From positions 583,353-647,352 of the forward strand of contig NZ_LN913001.1 in assembly GCF_001487105.1 (NCBI RefSeq): a DNA stretch of 64,000 nt, given 5' to 3'. The DNA comes from Mediterraneibacter massiliensis (lineage in GTDB: Bacteria; Bacillota; Clostridia; Lachnospirales; Lachnospiraceae). The notes under the pieces are model-generated. The model searched no databases, was not told the origin of the DNA, and saw only the letters and a list, made by a program, of their open reading frames with translations. The position numbers and the translations under genes were made by a program. The first letter of the stretch is position 1. Each line of letters starts with the position of its first letter. Of this stretch, positions 44,426 to 53,408 are shown piece after piece.

Positions 44426-45511
44426 ATGAAAGAGAAAAAAGTTAAAGAGTTTAAAGAAAAATACAAAAAGAGAATAATTGGAATAGTGATATGTGTATGT
44501 ATTATTGTGTTGGTTGTAGTTGGGATTGTGCTGACACAGAATGTGAGATTTGATCTTAAGCAGGAAGTGTTTACTGTTGAGTATAAAACCAAATTGGATA
44601 CATCTGTTAAAACGTATTTAAAAGATACAGGGGATATTATTTATAAAGAAGCAAAAGTAAATTTGTCTGATGTAGATATAAATATGGTCGGTGAATATCC
44701 GGCAGAGATTACTTATAACAAAAAGACACTAAAGTTTACGGTAAAGGTAGAAGATACTGTTAAGCCAGAGGTGAAACTGGCTAAGGAAGTCAAAGGAGTT
44801 GTCGGAAAAGATATTTTAGGGGAAAGCATTATTACGGAAATGAGAGATAAAGCAGGCATTAAGAAAGTATCTTTTAAAGAAAATCAGATTGGAGAATATG
44901 CGAAGGAATTATCGACTGTCGGGATAAATTATAGCGAGGCAGGCTCTTATGAAAATACTGTGATTATAGAGGATGGTAACGGGAATAAAACAGAAAAGGC
45001 ATTTACAGTAAAGGTTGTTGATGACTACGAAAAATACGTAATCGGAATTGCTGATTTGACGGTTGAACAAAATTCTTCACCGGACTGGATGGCGAATATT
45101 GAAAAGAATGATAAGATAAAGGAAATCACAGCAGACGCTTCCGCGGTAGATATGGCAACGCCAGGGGAATATACGCTGACTTATACAATCTTGGGAGATG
45201 ACGGAGAAACAAAGATTGAAAAATCTGTAAAGGTTACAGTAACAGCTTTAACAGTTGCAGAAAATAATACAGGATATACAGAAGGAGGATATGAAGGATA
45301 TAATTCTTATGCTGGAGACAGTAGCGGTTATGATACAGGTTTATATGCTGGTGGTAGTGGCAGTTATGATACTGGCTCTTATACTGGAAGTACAGGGGGC
45401 GGCGGTTATTATCCTGGACAGAGTTGGGAAGGAACAAAGACGGATGAGGGCGTGATAGAGGACTTTAATGGTAATTCTTATGAAACTGGTACATGGAATC
45501 CATTTGGTTGA
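44426..45511 (+). CDS. Membrane-anchored protein with Ig-like domains
   Basis: This 361-residue protein has an N-terminal basic stretch and one transmembrane helix (IIGIVICVCIIVLVVVGIVL, about 18-37), then two or three bacterial Ig-like (DUF5011-type) domains up to about residue 275. The C-terminal ~85 residues are rich in Gly, Tyr and Ser, with repeats of YDTGLYAGGSG and YDTGSYTGS. It faces outward, tethered at the N-terminus. ATG 44426 lies 7 bases behind GAGGG. It is probable ICE cargo, possibly for mating contact; this is inference. Confidence 0.7.
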   Translation: MKEKKVKEFKEKYKKRIIGIVICVCIIVLVVVGIVLTQNVRFDLKQEVFTVEYKTKLDTSVKTYLKDTGDIIYKEAKVNLSDVDINMVGEYPAEITYNKKTLKFTVKVEDTVKPEVKLAKEVKGVVGKDILGESIITEMRDKAGIKKVSFKENQIGEYAKELSTVGINYSEAGSYENTVIIEDGNGNKTEKAFTVKVVDDYEKYVIGIADLTVEQNSSPDWMANIEKNDKIKEITADASAVDMATPGEYTLTYTILGDDGETKIEKSVKVTVTALTVAENNTGYTEGGYEGYNSYAGDSSGYDTGLYAGGSGSYDTGSYTGSTGGGGYYPGQSWEGTKTDEGVIEDFNGNSYETGTWNPFG

Positions 45512-45547
45512 CTTCTTGTAAATGAAACTATATAAAGGATTAGCAGG

Positions 45548-45575
45548 GCAGACATGAAAAAATGTCTGCTTTTTG
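45548..45575 (+). terminator. Terminator before the thioester surface protein
   Basis: GCAGACAT (45548-45555) and ATGTCTGC (45562-45569) with an A-rich loop, followed by TTTTTG. Confidence 0.8.
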
Positions 45576-45594
45576 TTTTTTTTAAGGAGGAAAT

Positions 45595-48525
45595 ATGAGG
45601 CAGTTGTTAAAAAGAGTAACAGCGGCTGTTTTGTCCGTATTAATGTTTACAGGAATGGCTTTGTCGGTTTGTGCGAAGGAAGAAGCAAAGTACACCGTAA
45701 ACATTGAACAGTCTGACAGCGGCGGCATTTTAAAGGTGAAGGAGGAACAAGCGGGGTATTCCCCAGGAGACAAGATAACATTAGAGGCAGAGACCGAGGA
45801 AGGGTATCATCTTGCAGAAATCAAAATGGAGCCGGAAGGTTCGGTGGACTTAGAAGATTTAAGTTTTCTTATGCCGGAGCAGGATGTCATATTGAAGCCT
45901 GTTTTTGAAAAGATAGAGACAAAACAGGAAAGGACTCTTTTGGTAAACTATAAGCAGAAAGATAAAAGTGCTGTAACGGTATTGGGAAATAAATCGGTTG
46001 GCATTGTATATAACGGGCAGGTTACATATAGTGGGACAACAGTAGGAGCTTTTACAGTAAATGGAAATATTGCTTACTGTATGGAGCATCTTAAACCAAC
46101 GCCGGACACAGGCACAGACTTTTATGAGAAAACTTATGGTGATGAAAATGTCAGAAAAGTTTTATATTATGGCTGGGCTGGACAGGAGCAGTGGAGTGGA
46201 TTTACTAGTTATGAGCAGGGCGTTGTATGTACTTCATTGGCGTTGTCTTACTACTATAGCGGTCCCGATTCATTAGGCGGCGATCCATTCTTGGGCGATA
46301 ATTGGATGTGGCCGTTAGGGGATTTTATCAGATATTGTGAATCACAAGAAAATATTGAAAGTAATGATATGAGTTTATCTAAAACTTATACAGAATCAAA
46401 ATTATCTTCTGATAAGACCTGTCAGATAACAGAAGATATTACATTTAATTCAAGTAAAAAGAATACAATTACAATTCCTCTTGGAGAAGGAATGTCTTTA
46501 GTAAATAAAACGACAGGGCAGACTTTAACTGGAAATGCGACAGTGAAAGGCGGCGATACATTTTATTTAAAGGCACCGCTTACTATGAATGGTACATGGA
46601 AGAGTGGGAAGATGAATGGAAGCATGGGGAAATTTAATGCTGTGCTTGCAATTACCGGAAGTGCAGATTTGCAGGATTTAGGGTATGGTCAATGGGTAGT
46701 AGACCCAGACAAATACGTTGAATTAAGCGTCAAGTGGGTGCAGATGGGAGACATACAGCTTACAAAGTTTTTGGAAAGTGACGAGGAAGTGAAAACTCCG
46801 GCTGTGGGAGTAGAGTTTACTCTGACGCATAAGGAGACAGGCGAAAAGGTAGTAATTACAACGGATAAAAACGGAGTTGCTTCTACGGCGGATAAAGAAA
46901 ATTATCCAATTGGACGCTTGATTGGCGGTGTATGGACAGTAGAGGAAACAAAACCGATTGAGGGATATAAACCGATTGACCCCTTTGAAGTAACTGTAAT
47001 CGGACAAGGGCAGACCTTTACTTATATTGTAGAGGATAAACAGATTTATTCGGCGTTAAAGGTAGAAAAGATAGACGCGGAAAGTAAACAGGTGATTCCG
47101 ATCGCTGGGGCGAAGTTCCAGATTTTGAATAAGAATAAGGAACCGATTTCCATGACGGTTACGCATTATCCATCATTAGTAACAACAGACACTTTTGAAA
47201 CAGACGAAACAGGCTCCTTTGTTTTACCGGAACGTCTGCCGCATGGGGAATATTATCTGCATGAGGTACAGGCTCCGGAAGGGTATCTTTTAGGGATAGA
47301 AGATATTGCTTTTCAGATAGAGGAAGCGTCTGACTTTAACAAACCGCTTGTAGTACAGTATGCGGATACGGTTGTAAAAGGAAAGATACGTCTAGAGAAA
47401 ACAGACGCAAAAACAGGGGACGCTCTTTCGAATGTAAAGTTTGAAGTGTCTGCAAAGGAAGATATAGTAACACCGGACAAGGTTATTCATGCAAAGGCCG
47501 GAGAAGTCGTTGGAACGCTTGTCACAGATGAAAAAGGGATGGCGGAGCTCGATAATCTGTATCTTGGAACATATGAAGTAAAGGAAGTTGAACAGATACC
47601 AGGCTTTGTGGTTTCGGATAAGCCTTATGAGGTAGAACTGAAATATAAAGACCAGGAGACAGCACTTGTAATAGAAACTTTGGAGGTGGAGAATACGCCG
47701 ACTTCTCTTGTTATTAAGAAGGTGGAAGCAGGAAATGAGGAAACGGTTTTGCCAGGTGTAAAGTTTAAAGTCTGGTATAAAGAAGCGGCGTCAGAGAAAA
47801 CGGAAGAATCAGAAGCACAGACAGAAGGACAAACAGAAGTACAGAAAGAAGAACAGACGGAAACACAGATGGAAGAGCAGACAGAGGATGTAGACGCTGA
47901 TTTCGCAAAAGATATGATTTATGAGACAGACGAAAACGGAGAAATCAGAATCGATTATCTGTTGCCGGACAGCATATACTGCATACAAGAGGTTGAGACA
48001 TTGCAAGGATATGTTCTGGATGATACAGTACATGAAATCACTGTAGATAAATCTGGAAAAATAGAAGGAAAAGCAGAGTATATGCTTACACTTGCAAATG
48101 ATTATACAAAAGTAGAGATTTTGAAGGAAGATAGCAAGACAAAAAAGGCAGTTAGCGGAGCAAAGCTAAAATTGGAGCGTGTAAAGGAGGATTCAAAAGA
48201 AAAGGTTGAGGAATGGACATCAGAGGGTAAGGCGCAAGCATATACAAAGCTTCCGGTTGGGGAGTATGTGCTTACAGAGTTGGAAGCACCGCAAGGGTAT
48301 AAAAAAGCAGAGGAACTGCATTTTATTGTAGAGAATACAGGAGAATTACAGCAGGTAGTTTTGTACAATGAGCGTATACCAGGGCAAACCATAAAGACAG
48401 GTGATAGAACAAAGCTGCTTCCACTATTGGGCTTACTTGCCGTTTCCGGTGGTGCGGCAGGCTTTTTGTTTGTAAAGAAGCGAAAAGATAAGAACAATGG
48501 CCCAGAAAATAGGGTAGAGGAATGA
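45595..48525 (+). CDS. SpaA-like thioester adhesin, sortase-anchored
   Basis: This 976-residue secreted protein starts at ATG 45595 behind AAGGAGG. It has a signal peptide (1-27), an InlB-type repeat (about 32-80) and a TQXA thioester domain. C162 (AYCMEHL) and Q208 (YEQGVV) are the probable thioester pair, which in related proteins bonds covalently to host targets. Five or so SpaA/Cna-B domains follow (about 395-930), then an IKTGD motif, a hydrophobic helix and KKRKDK. An acidic low-complexity stretch of TEGQTEVQKEEQ type lies near 735-765. It is probable cargo for host binding. Confidence 0.87.
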   Translation: MRQLLKRVTAAVLSVLMFTGMALSVCAKEEAKYTVNIEQSDSGGILKVKEEQAGYSPGDKITLEAETEEGYHLAEIKMEPEGSVDLEDLSFLMPEQDVILKPVFEKIETKQERTLLVNYKQKDKSAVTVLGNKSVGIVYNGQVTYSGTTVGAFTVNGNIAYCMEHLKPTPDTGTDFYEKTYGDENVRKVLYYGWAGQEQWSGFTSYEQGVVCTSLALSYYYSGPDSLGGDPFLGDNWMWPLGDFIRYCESQENIESNDMSLSKTYTESKLSSDKTCQITEDITFNSSKKNTITIPLGEGMSLVNKTTGQTLTGNATVKGGDTFYLKAPLTMNGTWKSGKMNGSMGKFNAVLAITGSADLQDLGYGQWVVDPDKYVELSVKWVQMGDIQLTKFLESDEEVKTPAVGVEFTLTHKETGEKVVITTDKNGVASTADKENYPIGRLIGGVWTVEETKPIEGYKPIDPFEVTVIGQGQTFTYIVEDKQIYSALKVEKIDAESKQVIPIAGAKFQILNKNKEPISMTVTHYPSLVTTDTFETDETGSFVLPERLPHGEYYLHEVQAPEGYLLGIEDIAFQIEEASDFNKPLVVQYADTVVKGKIRLEKTDAKTGDALSNVKFEVSAKEDIVTPDKVIHAKAGEVVGTLVTDEKGMAELDNLYLGTYEVKEVEQIPGFVVSDKPYEVELKYKDQETALVIETLEVENTPTSLVIKKVEAGNEETVLPGVKFKVWYKEAASEKTEESEAQTEGQTEVQKEEQTETQMEEQTEDVDADFAKDMIYETDENGEIRIDYLLPDSIYCIQEVETLQGYVLDDTVHEITVDKSGKIEGKAEYMLTLANDYTKVEILKEDSKTKKAVSGAKLKLERVKEDSKEKVEEWTSEGKAQAYTKLPVGEYVLTELEAPQGYKKAEELHFIVENTGELQQVVLYNERIPGQTIKTGDRTKLLPLLGLLAVSGGAAGFLFVKKRKDKNNGPENRVEE

Positions 48526-48552
48526 AAATGAAAAGAGTTAAGTTTTACGGGC

Positions 48553-48582
48553 AGGCAGAGTAAAAACTATGTCTGCCTTTTA
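48553..48582 (+). terminator. Terminator after the thioester adhesin
   Basis: AGGCAGA (48553-48559) and TCTGCCT (48572-48578) with a 12-base loop, followed by TTT. The arm is related in sequence to the previous terminator (GCAGAC). Confidence 0.6.
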
Positions 48583-48605
48583 AATTGGCGGAAAGGAGGT
48601 AGTAA

Positions 48606-48992
48606 ATGAAAGACATTTTAAGTCTGATAGACGCGGAAGATGAAGATATTGTAGAAGTTATTAAAGAGGATTCCGGCGAAGTAATAACAAGCGGAAAGTG
48701 GTTTGAAGATAACATTCTACAGTATAGCCAGACGGATTCGAGTGCGAAAGAAGGGTATCGCTTTAGGCTGTGTGAGGGTTACAGTGAGTTAGAAGAAAGA
48801 TATAAAAATGCGATTAATAAAATCGGAAGAAAAAATCTTTTAATGCTTCCCGATAAAACAAAAGAAATTTTAAAGCAAACAACAAATTTGGAAGAGAAGG
48901 TTTTGTTGTTAGAAGAAATAGCTGAAAAGGGTTTGTTGGCTGTAAAAAAAGAAGAAGCATTAGATAATTATAAAGCGGCGCGGGACAAATAG
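48606..48992 (+). CDS. Unknown ICE protein, 128 residues
   Basis: AAAGGAGG precedes ATG 48606. The protein is acidic at the N-terminus (LIDAEDEDIVEVIKEDSGE) and has a helical C-terminal half (KNLLMLPDKTKEILKQTT onwards) that could form a coiled coil. No family is recognised. It opens the block of small ICE genes before the transfer genes. A further 26-codon frame at 48994-49074 (MSDNTDENWRK) has no good ribosome site and is not called. Confidence 0.6.
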   Translation: MKDILSLIDAEDEDIVEVIKEDSGEVITSGKWFEDNILQYSQTDSSAKEGYRFRLCEGYSELEERYKNAINKIGRKNLLMLPDKTKEILKQTTNLEEKVLLLEEIAEKGLLAVKKEEALDNYKAARDK

Positions 48993-49102
48993 ATGTCGGA
49001 TAATACAGATGAAAACTGGAGAAAACTTTGTGACGCAAAAAGAGAGTGCAGACTCTTGGGAGTGCTTATCTAAGAGGTGTTTTGTTTTGAGAGGATGTTT
49101 AT

Positions 49103-49336
49103 ATGAAAACCACACAGGAGTATTTCGGATTAAGCAGGGAAGCATTACAGGAGGTAGTAAATACGGAAGGGTATACAAAAGAAGAATGTATGCTTCTTGA
49201 TGAAGGATTAAGGGTGCACTTTTGTTGTGATGAAAGTCAAGTAGCAGAAGTGGCACAGTATGACAGAGAAAAGGGGTACTGCGTATATACAACTTTGGAA
49301 ATGACAGATAGCCGAATTGCAGTGATTTGTATCTAA
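49103..49336 (+). CDS. Unknown ICE protein, 77 residues
   Basis: The start at ATG 49103 follows GAGAGGATG. The sequence begins MKTTQEYFGLSREALQEVV and is a small acidic protein with a CC pair in VHFCCDE. No family is recognised. The gap after it (49337-49387) has a short CCTAG/CTAGG hairpin. Confidence 0.5.
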   Translation: MKTTQEYFGLSREALQEVVNTEGYTKEECMLLDEGLRVHFCCDESQVAEVAQYDREKGYCVYTTLEMTDSRIAVICI

Positions 49337-49387
49337 AAAAATAGACCGTCCTAGTCGGGTAAAGCTAGGAGAAAGGAAGAAAAAATT

Positions 49388-49720
49388 ATGAATGAATGTA
49401 AAAATGGAATTGTAATAAAGTCAGAGGAAATGTTTGGAAAAATGACGCTGTTAGACGGAGCGAAAACAGTTTATAGGGAAGGACAGCAGAGGGGCAGACG
49501 TGAAAAAGAAGCACGCATGTATAGAATGGATTGTGAGAAAATGCCGGATGTGCAGATAGAAGTATACATAAAGGATGAAGATAAAGGTACGCCTGTTCGT
49601 TATAATCCTGATACAGACGGCGAGAAAGAATATAAACTGCTGGACGCTTACTTAGAAGCGGTAGGAACGGGAAGAAATGTAGGATTTGCAGTGTTTGCAA
49701 AAGATATAGTAGAAGCGTAA
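49388..49720 (+). CDS. DUF961-like protein
   Basis: This 110-residue protein begins NGIVIKSEEMFGKMTLLDG, similar to the opening of Tn916 Orf23-type DUF961 proteins (NGIVI...FG.L). The end (VGFAVFAKDIVEA) also resembles them. The middle is charged. It is adjacent to the clear DUF961 gene at 49747, so the pair corresponds to orf22/orf23. AGGAG precedes the start. The role in transfer is accessory. Confidence 0.6.
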   Translation: MNECKNGIVIKSEEMFGKMTLLDGAKTVYREGQQRGRREKEARMYRMDCEKMPDVQIEVYIKDEDKGTPVRYNPDTDGEKEYKLLDAYLEAVGTGRNVGFAVFAKDIVEA

Positions 49721-49746
49721 ATAAAGAAAAAGGAGAGATAAAAAAT

Positions 49747-50157
49747 ATGATTAGACCGACATTTTTTGATTATAGAAAAGTAATTGTAGATATAGAAAAC
49801 TCTTTCGGAGTGTGTACATTCAGAGGAATGAAGGAGCGTACAGAGGTAGACGCAGAAGGAGAAGATACCGGGGAAGTAAATGTAAGGAAGTATGTGATTA
49901 AATCTTCAAAACAAAGGGAATTTGAGATTGTAAATGTACCTATAGAACTTCCGGTAAAAGATTTCCCGATCGGTGCAAAGGTGCGTTTTGTAAATCCAAA
50001 AGTCATCCCTTGGGCTCCATTTGGCGGAGAACCGCAGGTTCGTATTAATGCAGAGGATATTGTTTTGGTAGAAGGAGACGCAAAAACACTAGAGCAGCCA
50101 AAACCGCAGCAGGGAAACAATAACCAACCGAAGCAACAGGAAAACAAAAGGGTGTGA
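49747..50157 (+). CDS. DUF961 family protein (Tn916 Orf23-like)
   Basis: This 136-residue protein has the DUF961 core (VIKSSKQREFEIVNVPIELP, DFPIGAKVRFVNPKV, RINAEDIVLVEG) and a Gln/Asn/Lys-rich tail from about residue 115. Its AGGAG site is just before ATG 49747. Such proteins are early genes of Tn916-class elements. Confidence 0.85.
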   Translation: MIRPTFFDYRKVIVDIENSFGVCTFRGMKERTEVDAEGEDTGEVNVRKYVIKSSKQREFEIVNVPIELPVKDFPIGAKVRFVNPKVIPWAPFGGEPQVRINAEDIVLVEGDAKTLEQPKPQQGNNNQPKQQENKRV

Positions 50158-50163
50158 TAAGAA

Positions 50164-50340
50164 ATGATAAGTGGAATGACAGTAAAATGCTGTGAAACTT
50201 GTAAACACTGTAAAAATGCAAGAGAAATCGGTGAGTATGAATGTGAAGGAGTGATCGGAAACCTTGTTGTTTTAGAAGATTTTCTTCCTACAGGTGATTA
50301 TTTCGCATGTGAAGGTGATTCTTGGAAGGAAAAAGAATAG
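50164..50340 (+). CDS. Small Cys-rich protein, possible zinc ribbon
   Basis: A 58-residue frame from ATG 50164 to TAG 50340 has the Cys pattern CCETCKHCKNA near the start, then ECEG and FACEGDSW. This spacing suggests a small zinc-binding fold. Its start is 7 bases after the DUF961 stop and the stop is 12 bases before ardA, so it is probably translated in the operon. No family is recognised. Confidence 0.55.
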   Translation: MISGMTVKCCETCKHCKNAREIGEYECEGVIGNLVVLEDFLPTGDYFACEGDSWKEKE

Positions 50341-50352
50341 GAGATTAGGCAT

Positions 50353-50853
50353 ATGGAAGAAATGAAAGTATTCATTGTAAATCTTGGGAAGTATACAGAG
50401 GGAGAGGAAACAGGAGAATGGTTTTCACTCCCTCTTGATTGGGACAATGTAAAAGAACGGCTGGGCTTAAATAAGGATTATGAAGAAATCGCGATCCTTA
50501 GTTATGATCTTCCTTTTAGAGTGAGTGAGCATGAATCGATTGAAGAATTAAATAAAAAATATCATCTTGTCAAGGAATTGCCGGAGGAAGTGCAGGATAA
50601 TTTGGAAGCAATCTTAAGTCTTGTAGATGATTTAGAAGAAATCGCCGAACATGTAGAGGATATTATTTTCTATCGAGGTTGCAATAATATGTCAGATGTA
50701 GCGTGTTATTTGGTAGAGCAGAAAGGTTTATTAAATGATGTAGTTGATGAAATCGCTAAGTATTTTAATTATGAAGCTTATGGACGGGATTTAGAAATAA
50801 CGGGAAGATTTTGCTGTGTAAAAGGTGGTATGTGTCAATTGAATTGGATATGA
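50353..50853 (+). CDS. ardA: Antirestriction protein ArdA
   Basis: This 166-residue protein matches ArdA (YTEGEETGEWFSLPLDW near 15-30, DYEEIAILSYDLPF and the FYRGCNNMSDVACYLVEQ region). ArdA mimics DNA and blocks type I restriction enzymes, helping an incoming element to survive. This genome has a full type I system at 7.9-17.5 kb. AGGAG is upstream of ATG 50353. In Tn916 the equivalent (Orf18) lies after the relaxase; here it is before TcpA. Confidence 0.87.
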   Translation: MEEMKVFIVNLGKYTEGEETGEWFSLPLDWDNVKERLGLNKDYEEIAILSYDLPFRVSEHESIEELNKKYHLVKELPEEVQDNLEAILSLVDDLEEIAEHVEDIIFYRGCNNMSDVACYLVEQKGLLNDVVDEIAKYFNYEAYGRDLEITGRFCCVKGGMCQLNWI

Positions 50854-50888
50854 AGAAAGGAGATTAGTAGAAGGTTAAAGGCGAGCAT

Positions 50889-51281
50889 ATGGAAGTAAAA
50901 AGGGAGGTTATACATAAAAAAACAGGGCAGAGGGAAACAATTTGTTTCCCTTGTGACACAGGGAAGCTAAGGGAAATATTTCAACTAAAAGGTTGTGAGG
51001 AAGATAATCTTTTAAGATTTTCGGACATAGGCGGCCGGCTTAGCGTAATGGCATTTAACTATTGTATGTGGGGGCTTGAAAAATACGAAGAAAAGATAGT
51101 TGAAAGGATTGAAGAGAACATACAACAGTTGAGGAAAGGAGGGAGACAATCTGTTGCGCTTCCGTTGAGTGCCTATGAGTATGACATATGGAACATATTT
51201 TTAAGGAAAGAGTATCGCAGACGATATGAAGGAGTAAGAATCACTACATTCTTACATTGTTTGCAATTGAAACTAACATAG
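50889..51281 (+). CDS. Unknown ICE protein, 130 residues
   Basis: The protein begins MEVKREVIHKKTGQRETICF and has a GGRLSVMAFNYCMW segment and a basic C-terminal region. No family is recognised. It shares an NxxxF/L and MSLSNFNR-like middle with the next protein (compare GGRLSVMAFN with ESKMSLSNFNR), so the two may be paralogues. The start at 50889 has only a weak GGCGAG site. Confidence 0.5.
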   Translation: MEVKREVIHKKTGQRETICFPCDTGKLREIFQLKGCEEDNLLRFSDIGGRLSVMAFNYCMWGLEKYEEKIVERIEENIQQLRKGGRQSVALPLSAYEYDIWNIFLRKEYRRRYEGVRITTFLHCLQLKLT

Positions 51282-51294
51282 GAGGTAAAGAAGT

Positions 51295-51729
51295 ATGGCA
51301 GAAAAAATTGAAAGACTGGTAGGAACAAGAGGAAGAGAGGAAAATAAAGCATTATATGTTATTTTTCCTTACAATGAAGATGATGTAAGGGAAATGTTTG
51401 AAGAAGAGAATTTAGAAAACCTCTACTTTGCTGACGCGCCGGAGAGCAAGATGTCGCTATCTAATTTTAACCGGATTGTGCTGCAGGCTGATGATCGTAT
51501 GGAGAAGATAAGAGAAGAGATTGAAGCTACGGTTAAGTTCTTGAAAAAGCAGATGAAAGCCCATCCAGACTGGAAGGGTACAAGTGAAACGAAAGGGATT
51601 CCTTATGAAGATGGGGTTATCTGGAAATATTTTATGAAGGATTCTTACAAGAATAAGGATGAAAAGGTACGTGTATGGGTATATAAGGGTGAAATGGTTG
51701 TGTATTACGGTGAGCAAAAGAAAGGATAA
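51295..51729 (+). CDS. Unknown ICE protein, 144 residues
   Basis: GGAGG precedes ATG 51295. The sequence has an acidic DDVREMFEEENLENLYFAD segment and a helical middle (MEKIREEIEATVKFLKKQM). No family is recognised. It directly precedes TcpA, with 3 bases between. Confidence 0.55.
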   Translation: MAEKIERLVGTRGREENKALYVIFPYNEDDVREMFEEENLENLYFADAPESKMSLSNFNRIVLQADDRMEKIREEIEATVKFLKKQMKAHPDWKGTSETKGIPYEDGVIWKYFMKDSYKNKDEKVRVWVYKGEMVVYYGEQKKG

Positions 51730-51732
51730 ATC

Positions 51733-53166
51733 TTGTTTCAGTTTTTAAAGTTGTATTTAACAGGGTATAAGATACACTATGGCGACATTACGCTTTGTAG
51801 GCGGCGGTATCTGTATAAGCTGGTATTTCTTGAATTAATAGGAGTGTCAGCTTATTTTTATTATCTTTGCCGGATAGTAAACTTTCATGCGCTTGTCTTA
51901 TCAGAATTTAAGCGTGTAGGAAATGCGGCACTTGCTCGTCCTACAATGACGATTCTGTGCGTATTGGTGCTTCCGGTGACTTTATCCCTTGTATGGGAAT
52001 ATTTTGTCGAAAAATGTTTCCCGATTGGGTATAAGCAACTACAGCACAGACAAAGGCTTGCGCGGATGATTGTGGAGAACCAATGGTGTGAGGTAGAGAC
52101 TGTAACGGAAAAGGACTTTTTCGGAACCGGAAGCACATCAAAGAAGCGTGTAAAAAGTTTTCCGCTTATGTTTTATCATATGGGGAAGGAAACAATCACA
52201 ATCAATGTGGAAATTACAATGGGGCGGTATCAAGAACAGCTTTTAAATTTACAGAAACAGTTAGAGCCTGCTCTGTACTGCGAACTGATAGAAGAAGAAC
52301 TGCATGAGTTTTACAAAGAATATACGTTCCTTTTTAACGTGATACGAAACCGTATATCCATAGAGGATGTGACGGTAAAGGATGGAAAAATGCTGTTGAT
52401 GAAAGGGGTGTATTGGGAGTTTGATTCGCTCCCCCATGCCCTTATTATTGGTGGTACTGGTGGCGGAAAGACCTATTTTCTGCTTACCATGATAGAAGCC
52501 TTGTTAAAAAGCGGTGCAGTCCTTACCATATTTGACCCGAAGAAGGCTGACCTTGCGGATTTAGCGGATGTCATGCCGGGCGTGTATTACAAACCGGATG
52601 ATATTGTGGAGCATTTAAAGGTATTTTATGAGGAAATGATGTGCCGATCAGAAGAATATAAACTACATCCAAAGTATAAAACAGGCGTAAATTATGCTTA
52701 TTTAGGACTGGAGCCACATTTTCTTGTGTTTGATGAATACGTAGCGTTTATGGCAGTCATGGAACGTGACAGGCGGCGTGCGGATGTCATCAGCCAAATG
52801 CAGCAGATAGCCATGCTGGGTCGGCAGATGGGATATTTCCTTATCCTTGCATGTCAGCGTCCAGATACAAAATATTTTGCGGACGGTATGAGAGACCAGT
52901 TTAATTTGCGGGTCGCATTGGGAAGAAATTCGGAGATGGGCTATGCAATGGTGTTTGGTTCAGAGTGTAAGAAGCAGTTTTTTAATAAGCGGATAAAGGG
53001 GCGCGGCTACATAGATACAGGTGGGAGTGTGATTACAGAATTTTACACTCCCCTTGTGCCAAAGGGCTATGATTTTCTGAAAAATATCCGAACTATGGAC
53101 TTAGGCAGGACGGAGGAAGTGCGTCAAGAGCTGGAAATAGAAATGGAGACAGAGGAAGAGTATTAA
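51733..53166 (+). CDS. tcpA: FtsK/SpoIIIE-type coupling ATPase TcpA
   Basis: This 477-residue protein couples the relaxase-DNA complex to the transfer channel. It starts at TTG 51733, 6 bases behind AAAGGA. Two transmembrane helices lie near the N-terminus (about 25-45 and 65-90). The FtsK domain has Walker A GGTGGGKTYF (about 239-248) and Walker B FLVFDEY (about 329-335). It corresponds to Tn916 Orf21 and ICEBs1 ConQ. The oriT-like region begins one base after its stop. Confidence 0.92.
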   Translation: MFQFLKLYLTGYKIHYGDITLCRRRYLYKLVFLELIGVSAYFYYLCRIVNFHALVLSEFKRVGNAALARPTMTILCVLVLPVTLSLVWEYFVEKCFPIGYKQLQHRQRLARMIVENQWCEVETVTEKDFFGTGSTSKKRVKSFPLMFYHMGKETITINVEITMGRYQEQLLNLQKQLEPALYCELIEEELHEFYKEYTFLFNVIRNRISIEDVTVKDGKMLLMKGVYWEFDSLPHALIIGGTGGGKTYFLLTMIEALLKSGAVLTIFDPKKADLADLADVMPGVYYKPDDIVEHLKVFYEEMMCRSEEYKLHPKYKTGVNYAYLGLEPHFLVFDEYVAFMAVMERDRRRADVISQMQQIAMLGRQMGYFLILACQRPDTKYFADGMRDQFNLRVALGRNSEMGYAMVFGSECKKQFFNKRIKGRGYIDTGGSVITEFYTPLVPKGYDFLKNIRTMDLGRTEEVRQELEIEMETEEEY

Positions 53167-53313
53167 CGTCCGTAGGGGCGGCGGAGCCCCGGACGGTACC
53201 CCCGTTATGTAATACGGGGGTACAATTTCTAACAGCATACCCTACAAACTTCGATTTTCTAAGGGCTTGAGAGCATTTTTAAAACCGTTAGAAAAAAACG
53301 AAATTAACGGTTT
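53167..53313 (+). other. oriT: oriT-like region with three hairpins
   Basis: Between tcpA and mobT, where Tn916 has its oriT, lie a GC-rich bulged hairpin (about 53168-53195, GGGGC/GCCCC), a perfect hairpin TACCCCCGT (53197-53205) with ACGGGGGTA (53214-53222), and a third with AAACCGTTA (53282-53290) and TAACGGTTT (53305-53313). The segment TCTAACAGCATACCCTA (53228-53244) between the second and third resembles the Tn916-type nic neighbourhood. The exact nick position is not determined. Confidence 0.65.
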
Positions 53314-53340
53314 GAGCGTTTAGGAAATAAAAAATTTCAC

Positions 53341-53393
53341 CAACCGGAGCAACGAGTGTTAGTGAAACGTGGTCGTTGTGTAGGGCGGTAGCC
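53341..53393 (+). other. Repeated structured element, copy 2
   Basis: The core GTGTTAGTGAAACGTGG (53356-53372) lies between CAACGA (53350-53355) and TCGTTG (53373-53378), a perfect stem, followed by GGCGGTAG. It ends just before the mobT ribosome binding site (AAGGAG), so it is in the mobT leader. Confidence 0.65.
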
Positions 53394-53408
53394 GAAGGAG
53401 AAAGGAAT

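Noticed and set aside
49009..49200. A 63-codon frame at 49009-49200
   Set aside because: It overlaps the better-supported gene at 49103 in another frame and has no ribosome site.
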